Of a stretch of 61,623 nt of DNA, positions 34,412 through 43,307 are shown piece after piece. This DNA comes from a virus. Location: IMG/VR virus record IMGVR_UViG_3300030061_004427, positions 1 through 61,623 of that record. One strand, 5' to 3'. The number at the start of each line of letters is the position of its first letter. The stretch's first letter is position 1. Under the pieces are notes generated by a model. It was not told the origin of the DNA and did not search any database. It saw only the letters and a program-made list of their open reading frames with translations. A program made the position numbers and the translations under genes.

Positions 34412-35468
34412 ATCAGAAAATAGATTAAAGTTAAATGAAGTTATGCCAGAATTAGCTGGTGAGGTATCTTCTTTTTTTGAAAACATCGAACAAACAAAAA
34501 AAATAGAAGAAACTATTTTTGTTATGGTACCGAGTTATAGGGATAAAGACCTTGATAATACGTTAACGGATTTATATCAAAAAGCAACTAACCCCGAACT
34601 ACTAACTGTTTGTGTTTTTGATCAGTCTGAGCATGACGGCTATGTAAATTTCGATAAAACTAATATGCATTATATACATACAAACTATCGTAATGCAAAA
34701 GGTATTAGTCATGCAAGAAATATAATTCAAAATTTTTATAATAATGAAACGTATTTTTTATCTATAGATTCTCATATGCGTTTTATTTCTGATTGGGATA
34801 CGACTCTTAAACGAATGTATAAACAATTGAAAGAGCAAGGACTTAATCCCATTATAACAAACTACGCTTGTGAATTAGTATATGGTGATGAAATGGACTT
34901 ATACCCTGAAGAAGTTAAAAACACATACACACAATTAGAAGAACCCCGACCCGGTGGTTTTAGTGGTTCATGGATCAAATCACAACCTGGTTGTGTAGAC
35001 GTTGAAAAATATACCGTTTATGACGGTAAACGTTCAAGAAAAACTATTGGTGAAACAGAAAATGAATTTATGTTTTCACCTTGGTGTTCATTACATTTTA
35101 TGTTTACCGAAGGCATGTATAACAAACGAATTAGGTTTGACCCTGATCATTATTTCTCGGGGGATGAATATAATATGACTTTAAGAACTTTTACACATGG
35201 GTATGATTTATTAAGCCCTTATGAACCTGTTATGTATCATCATTACAGAAAGGATTCTTTTAAAAATACTCCTGCAAATTATATTGTTGATAATAAACAA
35301 TGGGCGGATTTGGATGAAAAAGGAATTATTAAAAATAAAAACTTAATGACAGGCGAAGCTGCTTTGAGTTGCCCTTCATATGGAATTGGGTCTGAAAGAA
35401 GTATAGGAGATTTCTTAAAATACATGAAAGAAAAAACACAGAAAAGTCTTTCAGTTGACTTAGATTGA
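34404..35468 (+). CDS. GT60-like (GlcNAc-type) glycosyltransferase
   Basis: 354 residues. TIFVMVPSYRDKDLDNTLTD, VCVFDQSEHDG, NYRNAKGISHARNI and FLSIDSHMRF...WD are the ordered motifs of the Glycosyltransferase (GlcNAc) family PF11397, which includes the Dictyostelium Skp1 hydroxyproline GlcNAc transferase. The D-x-H metal site is IDSH near 126. It overlaps the polymerase gene by 8 bases, so it is expressed with the replisome. Possible targets are virion protein, DNA or host glycan. Confidence 0.78.
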   Translation: MSKSENRLKLNEVMPELAGEVSSFFENIEQTKKIEETIFVMVPSYRDKDLDNTLTDLYQKATNPELLTVCVFDQSEHDGYVNFDKTNMHYIHTNYRNAKGISHARNIIQNFYNNETYFLSIDSHMRFISDWDTTLKRMYKQLKEQGLNPIITNYACELVYGDEMDLYPEEVKNTYTQLEEPRPGGFSGSWIKSQPGCVDVEKYTVYDGKRSRKTIGETENEFMFSPWCSLHFMFTEGMYNKRIRFDPDHYFSGDEYNMTLRTFTHGYDLLSPYEPVMYHHYRKDSFKNTPANYIVDNKQWADLDEKGIIKNKNLMTGEAALSCPSYGIGSERSIGDFLKYMKEKTQKSLSVDLD

Positions 35469-35487
35469 GCGTATATAAAATATTGAT

Positions 35488-35850
35488 ATGAATCTTAAGA
35501 TTTTTGTTGATCAAGTCGGACGAACCGTTATTGGTGAGTTAGTGGATGATGGGGATACAACCGTTGTACTTAAAAACCCATGTACCATCTTCGTACAACC
35601 GAACGAATCGGGGCAGTTACAGGTACAAACCGTACCAATGTTTTTTAGAGAATTTCTTACCGAGGCTGGTAGGGAAGAAGGCACAACTTGGACATTCAAT
35701 AAGGGCAATATTATTGATAGTGACTGTGCCGAACATCTGGACGATAAGTTAGTTAACCAATATACAGCCATTCTTACTAACTTAGGGCAACCGGACGCAT
35801 CTGGAGACGATGCTGAAGAGCCTGAAGTAGTAAAATTGTTTGACGATTAA
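35488..35850 (+). CDS. Unknown small protein between gene 43 and uvsX
   Basis: 120 residues. The first 85 residues are beta-rich (KIFVDQVGRTVIGELVDDG, VVLKNPCTIFVQPN), an Sm- or OB-like look often found in phage hypothetical proteins, and the tail is acidic, ending EEPEVVKLFDD. TAAAAT lies 6 nt before the ATG with TTGACT 15 nt further up. A strong terminator follows the stop. Function unknown. Confidence 0.65.
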   Translation: MNLKIFVDQVGRTVIGELVDDGDTTVVLKNPCTIFVQPNESGQLQVQTVPMFFREFLTEAGREEGTTWTFNKGNIIDSDCAEHLDDKLVNQYTAILTNLGQPDASGDDAEEPEVVKLFDD

Positions 35851-35871
35851 CAAAAAAACCATATATTGGTG

Positions 35872-35897
35872 AGCGCCCTTAGGGGCGCTTTTTTTTT
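35872..35897 (+). terminator. Rho-independent terminator before uvsX
   Basis: 7-bp stem AGCGCCC/GGGCGCT with loop TTAG and a run of nine T. It separates the gene-43 transcript from uvsX. Confidence 0.92.
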
Positions 35898-35898
35898 C

Positions 35899-35926
35899 TT
35901 GAATTTAAAGGTTTTATCTATATAAT
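35899..35926 (+). promoter_or_regulatory. Early-type promoter of uvsX
   Basis: TTGAAT, 16-nt spacer, TATAAT, 6 nt to ATG 35933. Placed right after the terminator. Confidence 0.78.
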
Positions 35927-35932
35927 AAGCGC

Positions 35933-37018
35933 ATGGCAAAAGACCCTATTTCAGATGTATTTTCAACTTTAGATAAACTCAACCCAGAAGCCACCTATCT
36001 TAGTGAAAATGCTTTATCTAATGTTGATACCTGGTATGATACTGGTTGTTATGCATTGAATGCTATTATTGGTGGTAGTTGTGTTGGTGGTGGTGTACCA
36101 AAAGGAAGATTGGTTGGTTTTTCAGGACCTTCACAATCTGGTAAAACATACATTATTAATAAGATTTTAGGTAATGCTCAAAAAGAAGGGCTACATCCTG
36201 TTATATTTGATACCGAATTTGCTGTAGATAAAGATAGTAGTGAAGGGGTTGGCCTTGATGCATCAAAAACAAAATATGTCCCTGTATATACTGTTGAGCA
36301 ATGCCGAAATCAAGTTGTTGCTTTACTAGACAGTATTGTTGAAAAGGGGTTACAAGGTAAATTTATTATTAGTATTGATTCTTTAGGTAATTTAGCATCA
36401 CAAAAAGAAGTAGAAGATGCAGCAAAAGATAAAAGTGCAATGGATATGGGTCTGAGAGCTAAACAACTCAAATCTATGATGAGAATACTTACATACAAAG
36501 CCGGTCTATCTGGTACTACAATTTTGTTTAGTAATCATACATATGAAAACCCAGGTGCATTACACCCTACTTTAGTTAAAACAGCTTCAGGTGGGAGCGG
36601 CCCACAGTATATGGCTAGTGTACTAGTGCAATTGGCTAATAAAAAAGAAAGACAAGATGCATCTAACGAAGATGATGAAATGTTATCAGAAGCTCGTAAT
36701 TACTCTGGTGCAACATTACGGTTTTTAACCACTAAAAATCGGTTTGTTCCGCCATTTTTACAAGCTGAAATATATCTTAACTTCCGTACTGGTTTAGATA
36801 GGTACAGTGGCTTAAAAGACATGGCTGTTAATCATGGGATATTAACGCAGACCGGTAGTACATTTCAAATAGGTATGGAGAGTAAGGACGAAAAATTCAA
36901 ACCAGGAGACAAGATCGGATACTATAAAAATTGGAAAAAAGATAAAGAACTTTGGGAAAATTTTATTATTCCTGAGTTGGATAAGAAGTTGAAATTGGTG
37001 TATAGTTACGGTAAATAA
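35933..37018 (+). CDS. uvsX: UvsX-like RecA-family recombinase
   Basis: 361 residues (T4 UvsX is 391). UvsX forms filaments on single-stranded DNA and drives strand invasion. Walker A is GPSQSGKT at 65-72, Walker B is FIISIDSLGN near 144, and the LLFSNHTYENPG region near 198 fits the RecA core. UvsY and UvsW are also present in the window. Confidence 0.94.
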   Translation: MAKDPISDVFSTLDKLNPEATYLSENALSNVDTWYDTGCYALNAIIGGSCVGGGVPKGRLVGFSGPSQSGKTYIINKILGNAQKEGLHPVIFDTEFAVDKDSSEGVGLDASKTKYVPVYTVEQCRNQVVALLDSIVEKGLQGKFIISIDSLGNLASQKEVEDAAKDKSAMDMGLRAKQLKSMMRILTYKAGLSGTTILFSNHTYENPGALHPTLVKTASGGSGPQYMASVLVQLANKKERQDASNEDDEMLSEARNYSGATLRFLTTKNRFVPPFLQAEIYLNFRTGLDRYSGLKDMAVNHGILTQTGSTFQIGMESKDEKFKPGDKIGYYKNWKKDKELWENFIIPELDKKLKLVYSYGK

Positions 37019-37022
37019 GGAT

Positions 37023-38627
37023 ATGGCAAATATTGCTATCTACGGTTCGCATAACGGTGCAATTGCTTTAGAAGACAATGATGAATATTACGTTATTGAA
37101 TTTGAACGATTTTTTAATATTAAAAATATTGGTCTGGCTCAATACAAACCATTAAAATTTAGAGAAGAAGCCGTTTATGCTATTTTACAATATCTGGAAA
37201 AGGAATTAGGTTACCCAACACCCTTTGATAACTTACTTCATATTAATACTGAATGTGTACATGACGATATAACATACAGTTATAAAAATTTTATTGATGC
37301 TAATACGGTACTTGAAGGTTGGCACCACCACGCACATGCAAGTGGGTCCTTTTATCAATCTAATTTTGAAAAAGCTTTAATTTTTAGTTTTGATGGTGGT
37401 GGTAATGATGGGTTCTTTAATATATTTACTGCTAATCGGGAAGACGGTGTAACATATTTAGATAAAACAAATCCAGCTGATCGAACAGACTATGATTACG
37501 ATTTTGGATTTCCATATATGTGTTTTGCGCACTTTTGTCCTGATATTAGACAGGAATGGATATCAGATGGTAATTTAGTTTATAGTGGTAAAATTATGGG
37601 GCTGTGTAACTACGGGAACATAAACAAAGAATGGTTACCACACTTTAAAAAGTTTTATTATTCTAAACCTGATGGAGAAGATTTTTATAAAAAGTTAAAA
37701 CAATATATTACTGATACATGTGGGTTGGTATTTGATGAAAATAAAAGACTTGAAAAAGAAATTAGCTGGGACGTAGCAGCTACTTCTCAAGCTGCATTTG
37801 AAGAATGTTTTTTTGAAGTAGTAGACCCTTATTTGAAAAAATACCAAGACCTACCTATCATTATAACTGGTGGTTGTGGTCTTAATATATTGTTAGCCTC
37901 CAAAATAAAAACGCTATTTCCAGAAAGACCAAGTTTCGTTGCACCAAATACAAATGATTGTGGTATTGCTTTGGGTTTGTTAGCTGGGTTTAAAAAACCT
38001 AAAAAACCTATTGATATCACTTACGGTGGTATGGAGCTTTTAGATAAAAACACATACCCTGCTTGGATAGAAAGCAATTCTGCCAAACCTGTCAATCTTG
38101 GTCATATTGCTACAGAATTAGCAAACGGTAAAATCTTTGGATGTGCTAGAGGAAGGTCCGAACACGGGCCAAGAGCACTTGGTAATAGATCAATTTTTTG
38201 TAATCCTGCTTTTCCTGAAATGAAAGACATTCTCAACTTTAAAGTAAAAAACAGAGAGTGGTATAGACCGTTTGCACCAGTATGCAAATTAGAAGACGTT
38301 TCTAAATATTTTGAATGGGAAGGGGAAAGCCGTCATATGCTTTATTGTCCTACAGTAAAGAAAGAATGGAAAGAAAAATTATCATCTATTACACATATTG
38401 ACGGTACAGCAAGAGTACAAACAGTGACAAGAGAACAAAATCAGTTCTTATATGATCTTTTAACCGCTTTTGAAGATGCAGCTGGTCATGGTGTGTTATT
38501 GAACACATCTTTTAACATTGCTGGTAAACCAATTTTGAATACTATATCCGATGCAATGAAAGTCTTAGAGGGTACACAAATGGATTACCTAATAATTGAA
38601 GACTTTTATTATGGTAAGCATTGGTAA
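37023..38627 (+). CDS. Carbamoyltransferase (NodU/CmcH family)
   Basis: 534 residues. GWHHHAHASGSFYQSNF near 100 and SFDGGGNDG near 124 belong to the YgjD-like half, and GRSEHGPRALGNRSI near 379 with REWYRPFAPV near 417 belongs to the C-terminal carbamoyl-binding half. The enzyme moves a carbamoyl group from carbamoyl phosphate onto a sugar or nucleobase hydroxyl through a carbamoyl-AMP step. AAGGAT lies just upstream, 4 bases after uvsX. Phage homologues occur in DNA hypermodification and glycan clusters. Confidence 0.9.
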   Translation: MANIAIYGSHNGAIALEDNDEYYVIEFERFFNIKNIGLAQYKPLKFREEAVYAILQYLEKELGYPTPFDNLLHINTECVHDDITYSYKNFIDANTVLEGWHHHAHASGSFYQSNFEKALIFSFDGGGNDGFFNIFTANREDGVTYLDKTNPADRTDYDYDFGFPYMCFAHFCPDIRQEWISDGNLVYSGKIMGLCNYGNINKEWLPHFKKFYYSKPDGEDFYKKLKQYITDTCGLVFDENKRLEKEISWDVAATSQAAFEECFFEVVDPYLKKYQDLPIIITGGCGLNILLASKIKTLFPERPSFVAPNTNDCGIALGLLAGFKKPKKPIDITYGGMELLDKNTYPAWIESNSAKPVNLGHIATELANGKIFGCARGRSEHGPRALGNRSIFCNPAFPEMKDILNFKVKNREWYRPFAPVCKLEDVSKYFEWEGESRHMLYCPTVKKEWKEKLSSITHIDGTARVQTVTREQNQFLYDLLTAFEDAAGHGVLLNTSFNIAGKPILNTISDAMKVLEGTQMDYLIIEDFYYGKHW

Positions 38628-38645
38628 GTAATATATACTCATTTT

Positions 38646-39437
38646 ATGGATAAAAAAGCTGTAATGATTTTTAGTGGTGGTATGGACAGTGCTGCCATGC
38701 TAAGAATGGCTCAATTTCAATCGGGTGAGCTACACTGTTTAACTTTTGATTATGGTCAAAGGCATATACGCGAACTTGAATGTGCAAAGACACAAATCGA
38801 ACATGCAAAGTTGGTTAGCTTTAGTCATAATTTTGAAGATTGTGAAGTAATACACAAAGTGTTAGACGTTTCATTTTTAAAAGAGTTACTTACTACAAGT
38901 TCACTTACTAATACAGACATTGATAATCCTGATGTTAAAGATATGGTAGGGGAAGCACAACCGGTAAGTTATGTGCCATTTAGAAATCAATTGTTTTTGA
39001 CAATAGCATGTGCATATGCAGAATCAATTGGTGCTGAAACTGTTTATCATGGTGCAACTCAAGTTGATAGTTTAGCTGGTTATTGGGATGGTAGTGCAGA
39101 ATTTCAGGAACACTTTCAAACGTTAATAGGGCTAAATAGAACACACCAAATTACTCTTAATTGCCCGTTACTTAGTATGAGTAAACAAGCTATTGTAGAG
39201 TTTTGTGTTGGTAGTAGGGTTGATCTAAAATATACATACACTTGTTATAGTGGTGATGAACTTTCTGATGCAACCACACCAAGCAGTTCATTACGAATTA
39301 AAGGGTTTGCAGATGCAGGTTATATTGACCCAATTGAATATAAACAAGATTTAACCAAATATTGGGAAGACAATAAATGTAAACCGTTTCCTATTAATGA
39401 GGTATTTTCTGATAGATTTGGAACCAGAGGTCCTTAA
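38646..39437 (+). CDS. queC: QueC-like 7-cyano-7-deazaguanine synthase with degraded zinc site
   Basis: 263 residues. QueC uses ATP and ammonia to turn 7-carboxy-7-deazaguanine into preQ0. The PP-loop is SGGMDS at 10-15 and FDYGQRH at 34-40 matches the family. The C-terminal zinc motif keeps only C200 (TYTCYSG); the three Cys of the usual CxxCxxC block are absent, the region reading ATTPSSSLR. A TATACT is 6 nt before the ATG, with no clear -35. A class II amidotransferase gene follows 1.5 kb downstream. Confidence 0.88.
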   Translation: MDKKAVMIFSGGMDSAAMLRMAQFQSGELHCLTFDYGQRHIRELECAKTQIEHAKLVSFSHNFEDCEVIHKVLDVSFLKELLTTSSLTNTDIDNPDVKDMVGEAQPVSYVPFRNQLFLTIACAYAESIGAETVYHGATQVDSLAGYWDGSAEFQEHFQTLIGLNRTHQITLNCPLLSMSKQAIVEFCVGSRVDLKYTYTCYSGDELSDATTPSSSLRIKGFADAGYIDPIEYKQDLTKYWEDNKCKPFPINEVFSDRFGTRGP

Positions 39438-40195
39438 TGCATATATTTGATAAGGATAAAATATCAAAAATAGGGTACACTGATGATACAGCGTTTTCAT
39501 CGCATAGAATCTACTTAGAATATGTAGTAGATTTTCTGTATAAGAAAAACGGTAACAAACAACTTAGTATTTTAGAGTGCGGTACAGGTAACGGTAGTAG
39601 TGATTACTTTAGTAAAATTTCAAAAGAGGGAAAAGCTAAAATTTGGGGTATAGAATATCATAATGTTCCACCTGAAAACTGGTATGAACAAATGAAAGAA
39701 AAATATGCAAACGAAAACTACAAAATTACTCATGAGCAACAGGGTATATGGGTTTTTGGTTCAGAATATTTTCATAAGTTGGACGATCACTACGATATAA
39801 TTTTTATAGATACAAGTGGGTACGAAAACAGAGCAAACTGGGTAAAATTTGCAGCAAACGATACCAGTAAAGTAGTAATTCTTCACGATAGCGAACACTT
39901 TCATAGATTTAAACCCTGGTTATTAGAATGGGTAACAAAGAATTTTAAATTTGTTTATGATTCATGGCCTATACAGGAACCCGGGACGTTGTTTGCTAGT
40001 AATATTAATTTACAGTGTAATTTAAAATATGAAGGAAGGCACGACGATTTACCTGACAGAACAGAACAGCCAGAAATGGATCCCGAAGTTCATGGATTCC
40101 CAAAACAATGTCATAATGAGATCTCAAAGGAGGAACAGATGAAGAGATATGAAGACTCTCTCAAAGAAGATGATTGGGGTCACCAACCTTGCTAA
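39437..40195 (+). CDS. SAM-dependent methyltransferase-like protein
   Basis: 252 residues. ILECGTGNGSSDYFSK near 44 is motif I, KIWGIEYHN near 68 the motif II acidic residue, and DIIFIDTSGYE near 114 motif IV. The C-terminal 60 residues are charged and Pro-rich. Overlaps the queC stop by one base, with AGAGG 6 nt before the ATG. Substrate unknown; possible partner in sugar or base modification. Confidence 0.65.
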   Translation: MHIFDKDKISKIGYTDDTAFSSHRIYLEYVVDFLYKKNGNKQLSILECGTGNGSSDYFSKISKEGKAKIWGIEYHNVPPENWYEQMKEKYANENYKITHEQQGIWVFGSEYFHKLDDHYDIIFIDTSGYENRANWVKFAANDTSKVVILHDSEHFHRFKPWLLEWVTKNFKFVYDSWPIQEPGTLFASNINLQCNLKYEGRHDDLPDRTEQPEMDPEVHGFPKQCHNEISKEEQMKRYEDSLKEDDWGHQPC

Positions 40196-40378
40196 TTAGT
40201 ATAAAATAGGTAAACAGAGTGCTACAGTAAAATAACTTTGTAATTCTGCATCAGCTAATAAGTTTGCAACCCCCATATCCTGATTAGGAAAAGGAAAATT
40301 TCCACTGCCTGATAATTTAGTAGAACTCGTACCGGTGAAGCGGGTATCTAAATATTGATAACCTAATTCTACTTCCAT
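40196..40378 (-). CDS. Small unknown protein, downstream of 40380-40934
   Basis: 60 residues with a polar N-terminus (VELGYQYLDTRFTGTSSTKL) and a hydrophobic end. It begins one base after the stop of the preceding minus-strand gene, which favours a real co-transcribed gene, and ends directly against the converging methyltransferase-like gene. No domain recognised. Confidence 0.45.
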   Translation of the reverse strand: MEVELGYQYLDTRFTGTSSTKLSGSGNFPFPNQDMGVANLLADAELQSYFTVALCLPILY

Positions 40379-40379
40379 T

Positions 40380-40934
40380 TTAATAATCTTCTAATTCTTC
40401 GGACTCTTTATCAGTAGCAGTAAAATCTTGATACGCTTCGATTTCTCCTAACTTATCGGGATCTACATCATCTACAGGGGCTTCCTCTTCACCAAAAACT
40501 TCATCTAATAACCCCAACAGAATCATATCTTTTAAGATTTTTTCTGCCTCTTTTTGATCTTCTATTTTTGAAGCAAAGTCAACAATTTCTTTTGCTGTGG
40601 TTGGCCTAACTTCTACAAAACCAACTATATCTTTTTGTAACCCTTTTAACGGGGTTTCATAAGCTGCGTCTGCTACCTTAAATTTTCGCTTACCTAAAGC
40701 AACTTTTTCTTTTTCCACCGGCTTTTTAAATCTAGTAGATCTGCTTCTTGCTCCCCCACCACCACGAATACCCTTAATTCTCATCATCATCTCATAATAT
40801 GATTCTTTTCTTTCTTCTCCTGTCTCAGGGTCGGCAACAACTTTTCTTACTCTATCTTCAAACTGTTTTTTTCTTCCTTCTGTTAAAGACTCTTGGTAAG
40901 ATTCGTAAAGAAACTGGGTATCTTTATCTTTCAT
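40380..40934 (-). CDS. Late-type protein with CTS-like N-terminus
   Basis: 184 residues. The N-terminus MKDKDTQFLYESYQESLTEG has LYE and LTE sites like capsid-targeting leaders. A basic region with Gly-rich and Arg/Lys segments (RIKGIRGGGGARSRSTRFKK) follows, then an acidic helical C-terminus. A DNA-binding, head-internal role is plausible. The late-type box is 7 nt before the ATG. Confidence 0.62.
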   Translation of the reverse strand: MKDKDTQFLYESYQESLTEGRKKQFEDRVRKVVADPETGEERKESYYEMMMRIKGIRGGGGARSRSTRFKKPVEKEKVALGKRKFKVADAAYETPLKGLQKDIVGFVEVRPTTAKEIVDFASKIEDQKEAEKILKDMILLGLLDEVFGEEEAPVDDVDPDKLGEIEAYQDFTATDKESEELEDY

Positions 40935-40935
40935 A

Positions 40936-40963
40936 TTGAAATATTTATTAGATACTTTATAAT
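40936..40963 (+). promoter_or_regulatory. Early-type promoter of the amidotransferase operon
   Basis: TTGAAA, 16-nt spacer, TATAAT, 8 nt to ATG 40972. The divergent late-type box lies inside its spacer. Confidence 0.72.
40942..40949 (-). promoter_or_regulatory. Late-type box (AATAAATA)
   Basis: AATAAATA, 7-nt spacer, ATG 40934, on the opposite strand inside the early promoter for 40972. Confidence 0.6.
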
Positions 40964-40971
40964 ATAAACAA

Positions 40972-41613
40972 ATGTGTGCAATATTTGGTACTTCAGATAG
41001 ACAACAATTTATAACGTTGTATGAACTTAATAAAGATAGGGGTGGTTATGCATCTACTTTTTGTGGTATAAAAGATGGTAAGTTACATGTTTTTAAAAAT
41101 AAACTATTTGATTTAGATAATGTATACTTAGAGGATTGGGATTATTATTTGGGTCATCATCAAGCTCCTACTGGTAAAGTACGGAAATATAGTGAAAAGA
41201 CTTCTCATCCATTTAACTATGGAAGGTGGCATGTAGCTCATAATGGTGTTTTAACCAATTATAGAGATATAACAGAATCAAGTGATACCAAAGACATAGA
41301 TACATCATATATTCCAGCGTTTATGGAAGAATTAGATTATTTACCGGTAAAATGGGATGATAAACAAATATTAGAAGAAACATTTAGTGCATTTAAAGGA
41401 ACCCATACATGTTGGATTTGGGACGATAAAAATAGTATTGTATATTTAACTAAAAATGGTAGTACTTTATTTTCAAATGGTACAACATTTTCATCAGTTC
41501 AATATGATGGTGGTAAACCGTTATTAGATGGATATGTATATATGATGCATGAAGGCTCAGCATTTTTAGAGTATGTAAAATTCGAAGACAGCAACCCGTT
41601 TGCAGTTTTATAA
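40972..41613 (+). CDS. Class II glutamine amidotransferase
   Basis: 213 residues. MCAIFGTSD places the catalytic Cys at residue 2 (exposed after Met removal), and GHHQAPTG near 62 and HPFNYGRWHVAHNGVLTNY near 81 complete the Ntn-type glutaminase pocket. No synthetase domain is attached, so it must pass ammonia to a partner. QueC is the nearest candidate; in some phages and Crenarchaeota a similar domain is fused to QueC (Gat-QueC) and makes archaeosine. Another sugar aminotransfer role is possible. Confidence 0.85.
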   Translation: MCAIFGTSDRQQFITLYELNKDRGGYASTFCGIKDGKLHVFKNKLFDLDNVYLEDWDYYLGHHQAPTGKVRKYSEKTSHPFNYGRWHVAHNGVLTNYRDITESSDTKDIDTSYIPAFMEELDYLPVKWDDKQILEETFSAFKGTHTCWIWDDKNSIVYLTKNGSTLFSNGTTFSSVQYDGGKPLLDGYVYMMHEGSAFLEYVKFEDSNPFAVL

Positions 41614-41617
41614 AACT

Positions 41618-42196
41618 ATGCAAGATTTATTAGATTATAAAGAGACTTTAGATCCAAGTAACCGTGCTATCTATGACTTATTTGAAAAATATAAACCCGA
41701 TTCTGGTATATTTGTAGAAACCGGTTGTCATTTAGGGGGTGGGTTAACTAAAGCAGTACATGTTGGTTTTACTAAACTGTATTCATGTGATATAAATTTA
41801 GAAAGGGTAGAACATTCAATTGAGTTAATGTCAGAAATGGCCATGTATGGTTCAATAATTGACCCTTGTATTTTTAACTCCGAGTCTATTGTTTTTCTAA
41901 TGAACGTTTTACCACTTATACAAGATGATCAAGTTATGTTTTGGCTCGATGCTCATGATGAGGGTGGTGGGGTACCTGTTCTACAAGAACTTGATTTAAT
42001 AAAAGCAATATGTAAAAATAAAAATAGCCCCATCTTAATTGATGACGTGCCTCTTTATCTAGAAGAAGAGGGGGTTGATTATCTTAAAAAAACAATTTTA
42101 GAAATAAATGAAAACTACGAATTTGAACAAATTAAAACTAACGATGGTGGTAATTATGTTATTGCTGCTAGCGTAGTTGAAAAAGAGGAAAAGTAG
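41618..42196 (+). CDS. Methyltransferase-like (Rossmann) protein
   Basis: 192 residues from ATG 41618 (a TTG at 41600 lies inside the amidotransferase gene). IFVETGCHLGGGLTKAV near 31 resembles motif I, KLYSCDINLERVEHS near 52 motif II and VMFWLDAHDEG near 107 motif IV of class I methyltransferases, in the form seen in phage and sugar-cluster FkbM-like proteins. Four bases after the amidotransferase stop. Role unknown. Confidence 0.6.
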   Translation: MQDLLDYKETLDPSNRAIYDLFEKYKPDSGIFVETGCHLGGGLTKAVHVGFTKLYSCDINLERVEHSIELMSEMAMYGSIIDPCIFNSESIVFLMNVLPLIQDDQVMFWLDAHDEGGGVPVLQELDLIKAICKNKNSPILIDDVPLYLEEEGVDYLKKTILEINENYEFEQIKTNDGGNYVIAASVVEKEEK

Positions 42197-42209
42197 TTAT
42201 AATACTGAT

Positions 42210-43292
42210 ATGAAGACAGCTTTAGTATGTGGTGCAGGTGGTTTTATTGGTAACCATCTTGTTAGTAGGCTTAAAAAAGAAGGTTATTGGGTACGTGGTG
42301 TGGATCTAAAGCACCCAGATTACGAAGAATCACAAGCCGATGAATTTATAACAGGTGATTTAACAGAAAAAGATATAGTTGAAAGGTGCATTAGAACTGG
42401 AAGCTATTACGGTACTGTACCAAAACAATATCAAGGACAATTTGATGAAATATATCAATTAGCTGCTGATATGGGTGGAGCCGGGTATATTTTTACCGGT
42501 GAACATGATGCAAACGTTATGAGAAATTCAGCAACTATTAATTTACATATCTTAGATGCAATAAACCGGTTAAACCAATTTGTTAAAACCCCTTGGTATA
42601 ACGATTCTCGAGTTTTACCATATGATGAGGTTACAACTAAGATTTTTTATAGCAGTTCTGCATGTATGTACCCTGAACATAATCAATTAGATCCTGATAA
42701 TCCTAATTGTGAAGAAAGTTCAGCATATCCTGCTGCACCTGATAGTGAGTATGGTTGGGAAAAGTTATTTTCCGAAAGGCTATACCTTGCATATCAACGA
42801 AATTATAACATTCCATGTGCTATTGCTAGATTTCATAACATATACGGTCCAAAAGGTACTTGGAAAGGTGGTAGAGAAAAAGCTCCAGCTGCTATTTGCA
42901 GAAAAGTAGTGTTAGCCAAAGAAGGTGAAGATATCGAAATATGGGGTGACGGTACACAAACACGGTCTTTTCTATATATAGATGAATGTATAAATGGTAT
43001 AAGAAAATTAATGGAGTCAGACTGGTCAGGTCCAGTAAATCTAGGATCAGACGAAATGGTTACCATTAATGCATTAGTAGAAACTGCAGAAACCGTCGCC
43101 GGTAAAAAACTGGGTAGAAAATATGTTGAAGGACCACTAGGAGTAAGAGGTAGGAATAGTGATAACAAACTTATACAAGAAAAGCTCGATTGGTCACCTC
43201 ACTACCCCCTTATTAAAGGTATACAACAGACGTACGATTGGATTTGGGATCAAATCAACCAAGAATCGATCGTTGATCATTCAAGTATATAA
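42210..43292 (+). CDS. GDP-mannose 3,5-epimerase-like SDR enzyme
   Basis: 360 residues from ATG 42210. The NAD loop is GAGGFIG at 8-14. LAADMGGAGYIF, YSSSACMYPEHNQLDPDNP, YGWEKLFSE (catalytic Tyr/Lys), RFHNIYGPKGTWKGGREKAP and GDGTQTRSFLYIDEC match the plant-type GME signature in order. GME makes GDP-L-galactose or GDP-L-gulose from GDP-mannose. TATAAT sits 6 nt before the ATG with a TTGAAA-like -35. Confidence 0.85.
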   Translation: MKTALVCGAGGFIGNHLVSRLKKEGYWVRGVDLKHPDYEESQADEFITGDLTEKDIVERCIRTGSYYGTVPKQYQGQFDEIYQLAADMGGAGYIFTGEHDANVMRNSATINLHILDAINRLNQFVKTPWYNDSRVLPYDEVTTKIFYSSSACMYPEHNQLDPDNPNCEESSAYPAAPDSEYGWEKLFSERLYLAYQRNYNIPCAIARFHNIYGPKGTWKGGREKAPAAICRKVVLAKEGEDIEIWGDGTQTRSFLYIDECINGIRKLMESDWSGPVNLGSDEMVTINALVETAETVAGKKLGRKYVEGPLGVRGRNSDNKLIQEKLDWSPHYPLIKGIQQTYDWIWDQINQESIVDHSSI

Positions 43293-43300
43293 TCTATACT
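43273..43300 (+). promoter_or_regulatory. Early-type promoter of gene 41
   Basis: TTGATC, 16-nt spacer, TATACT, 7 nt to ATG 43308. Confidence 0.65.
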
Positions 43301-43307
43301 AGTTTAT

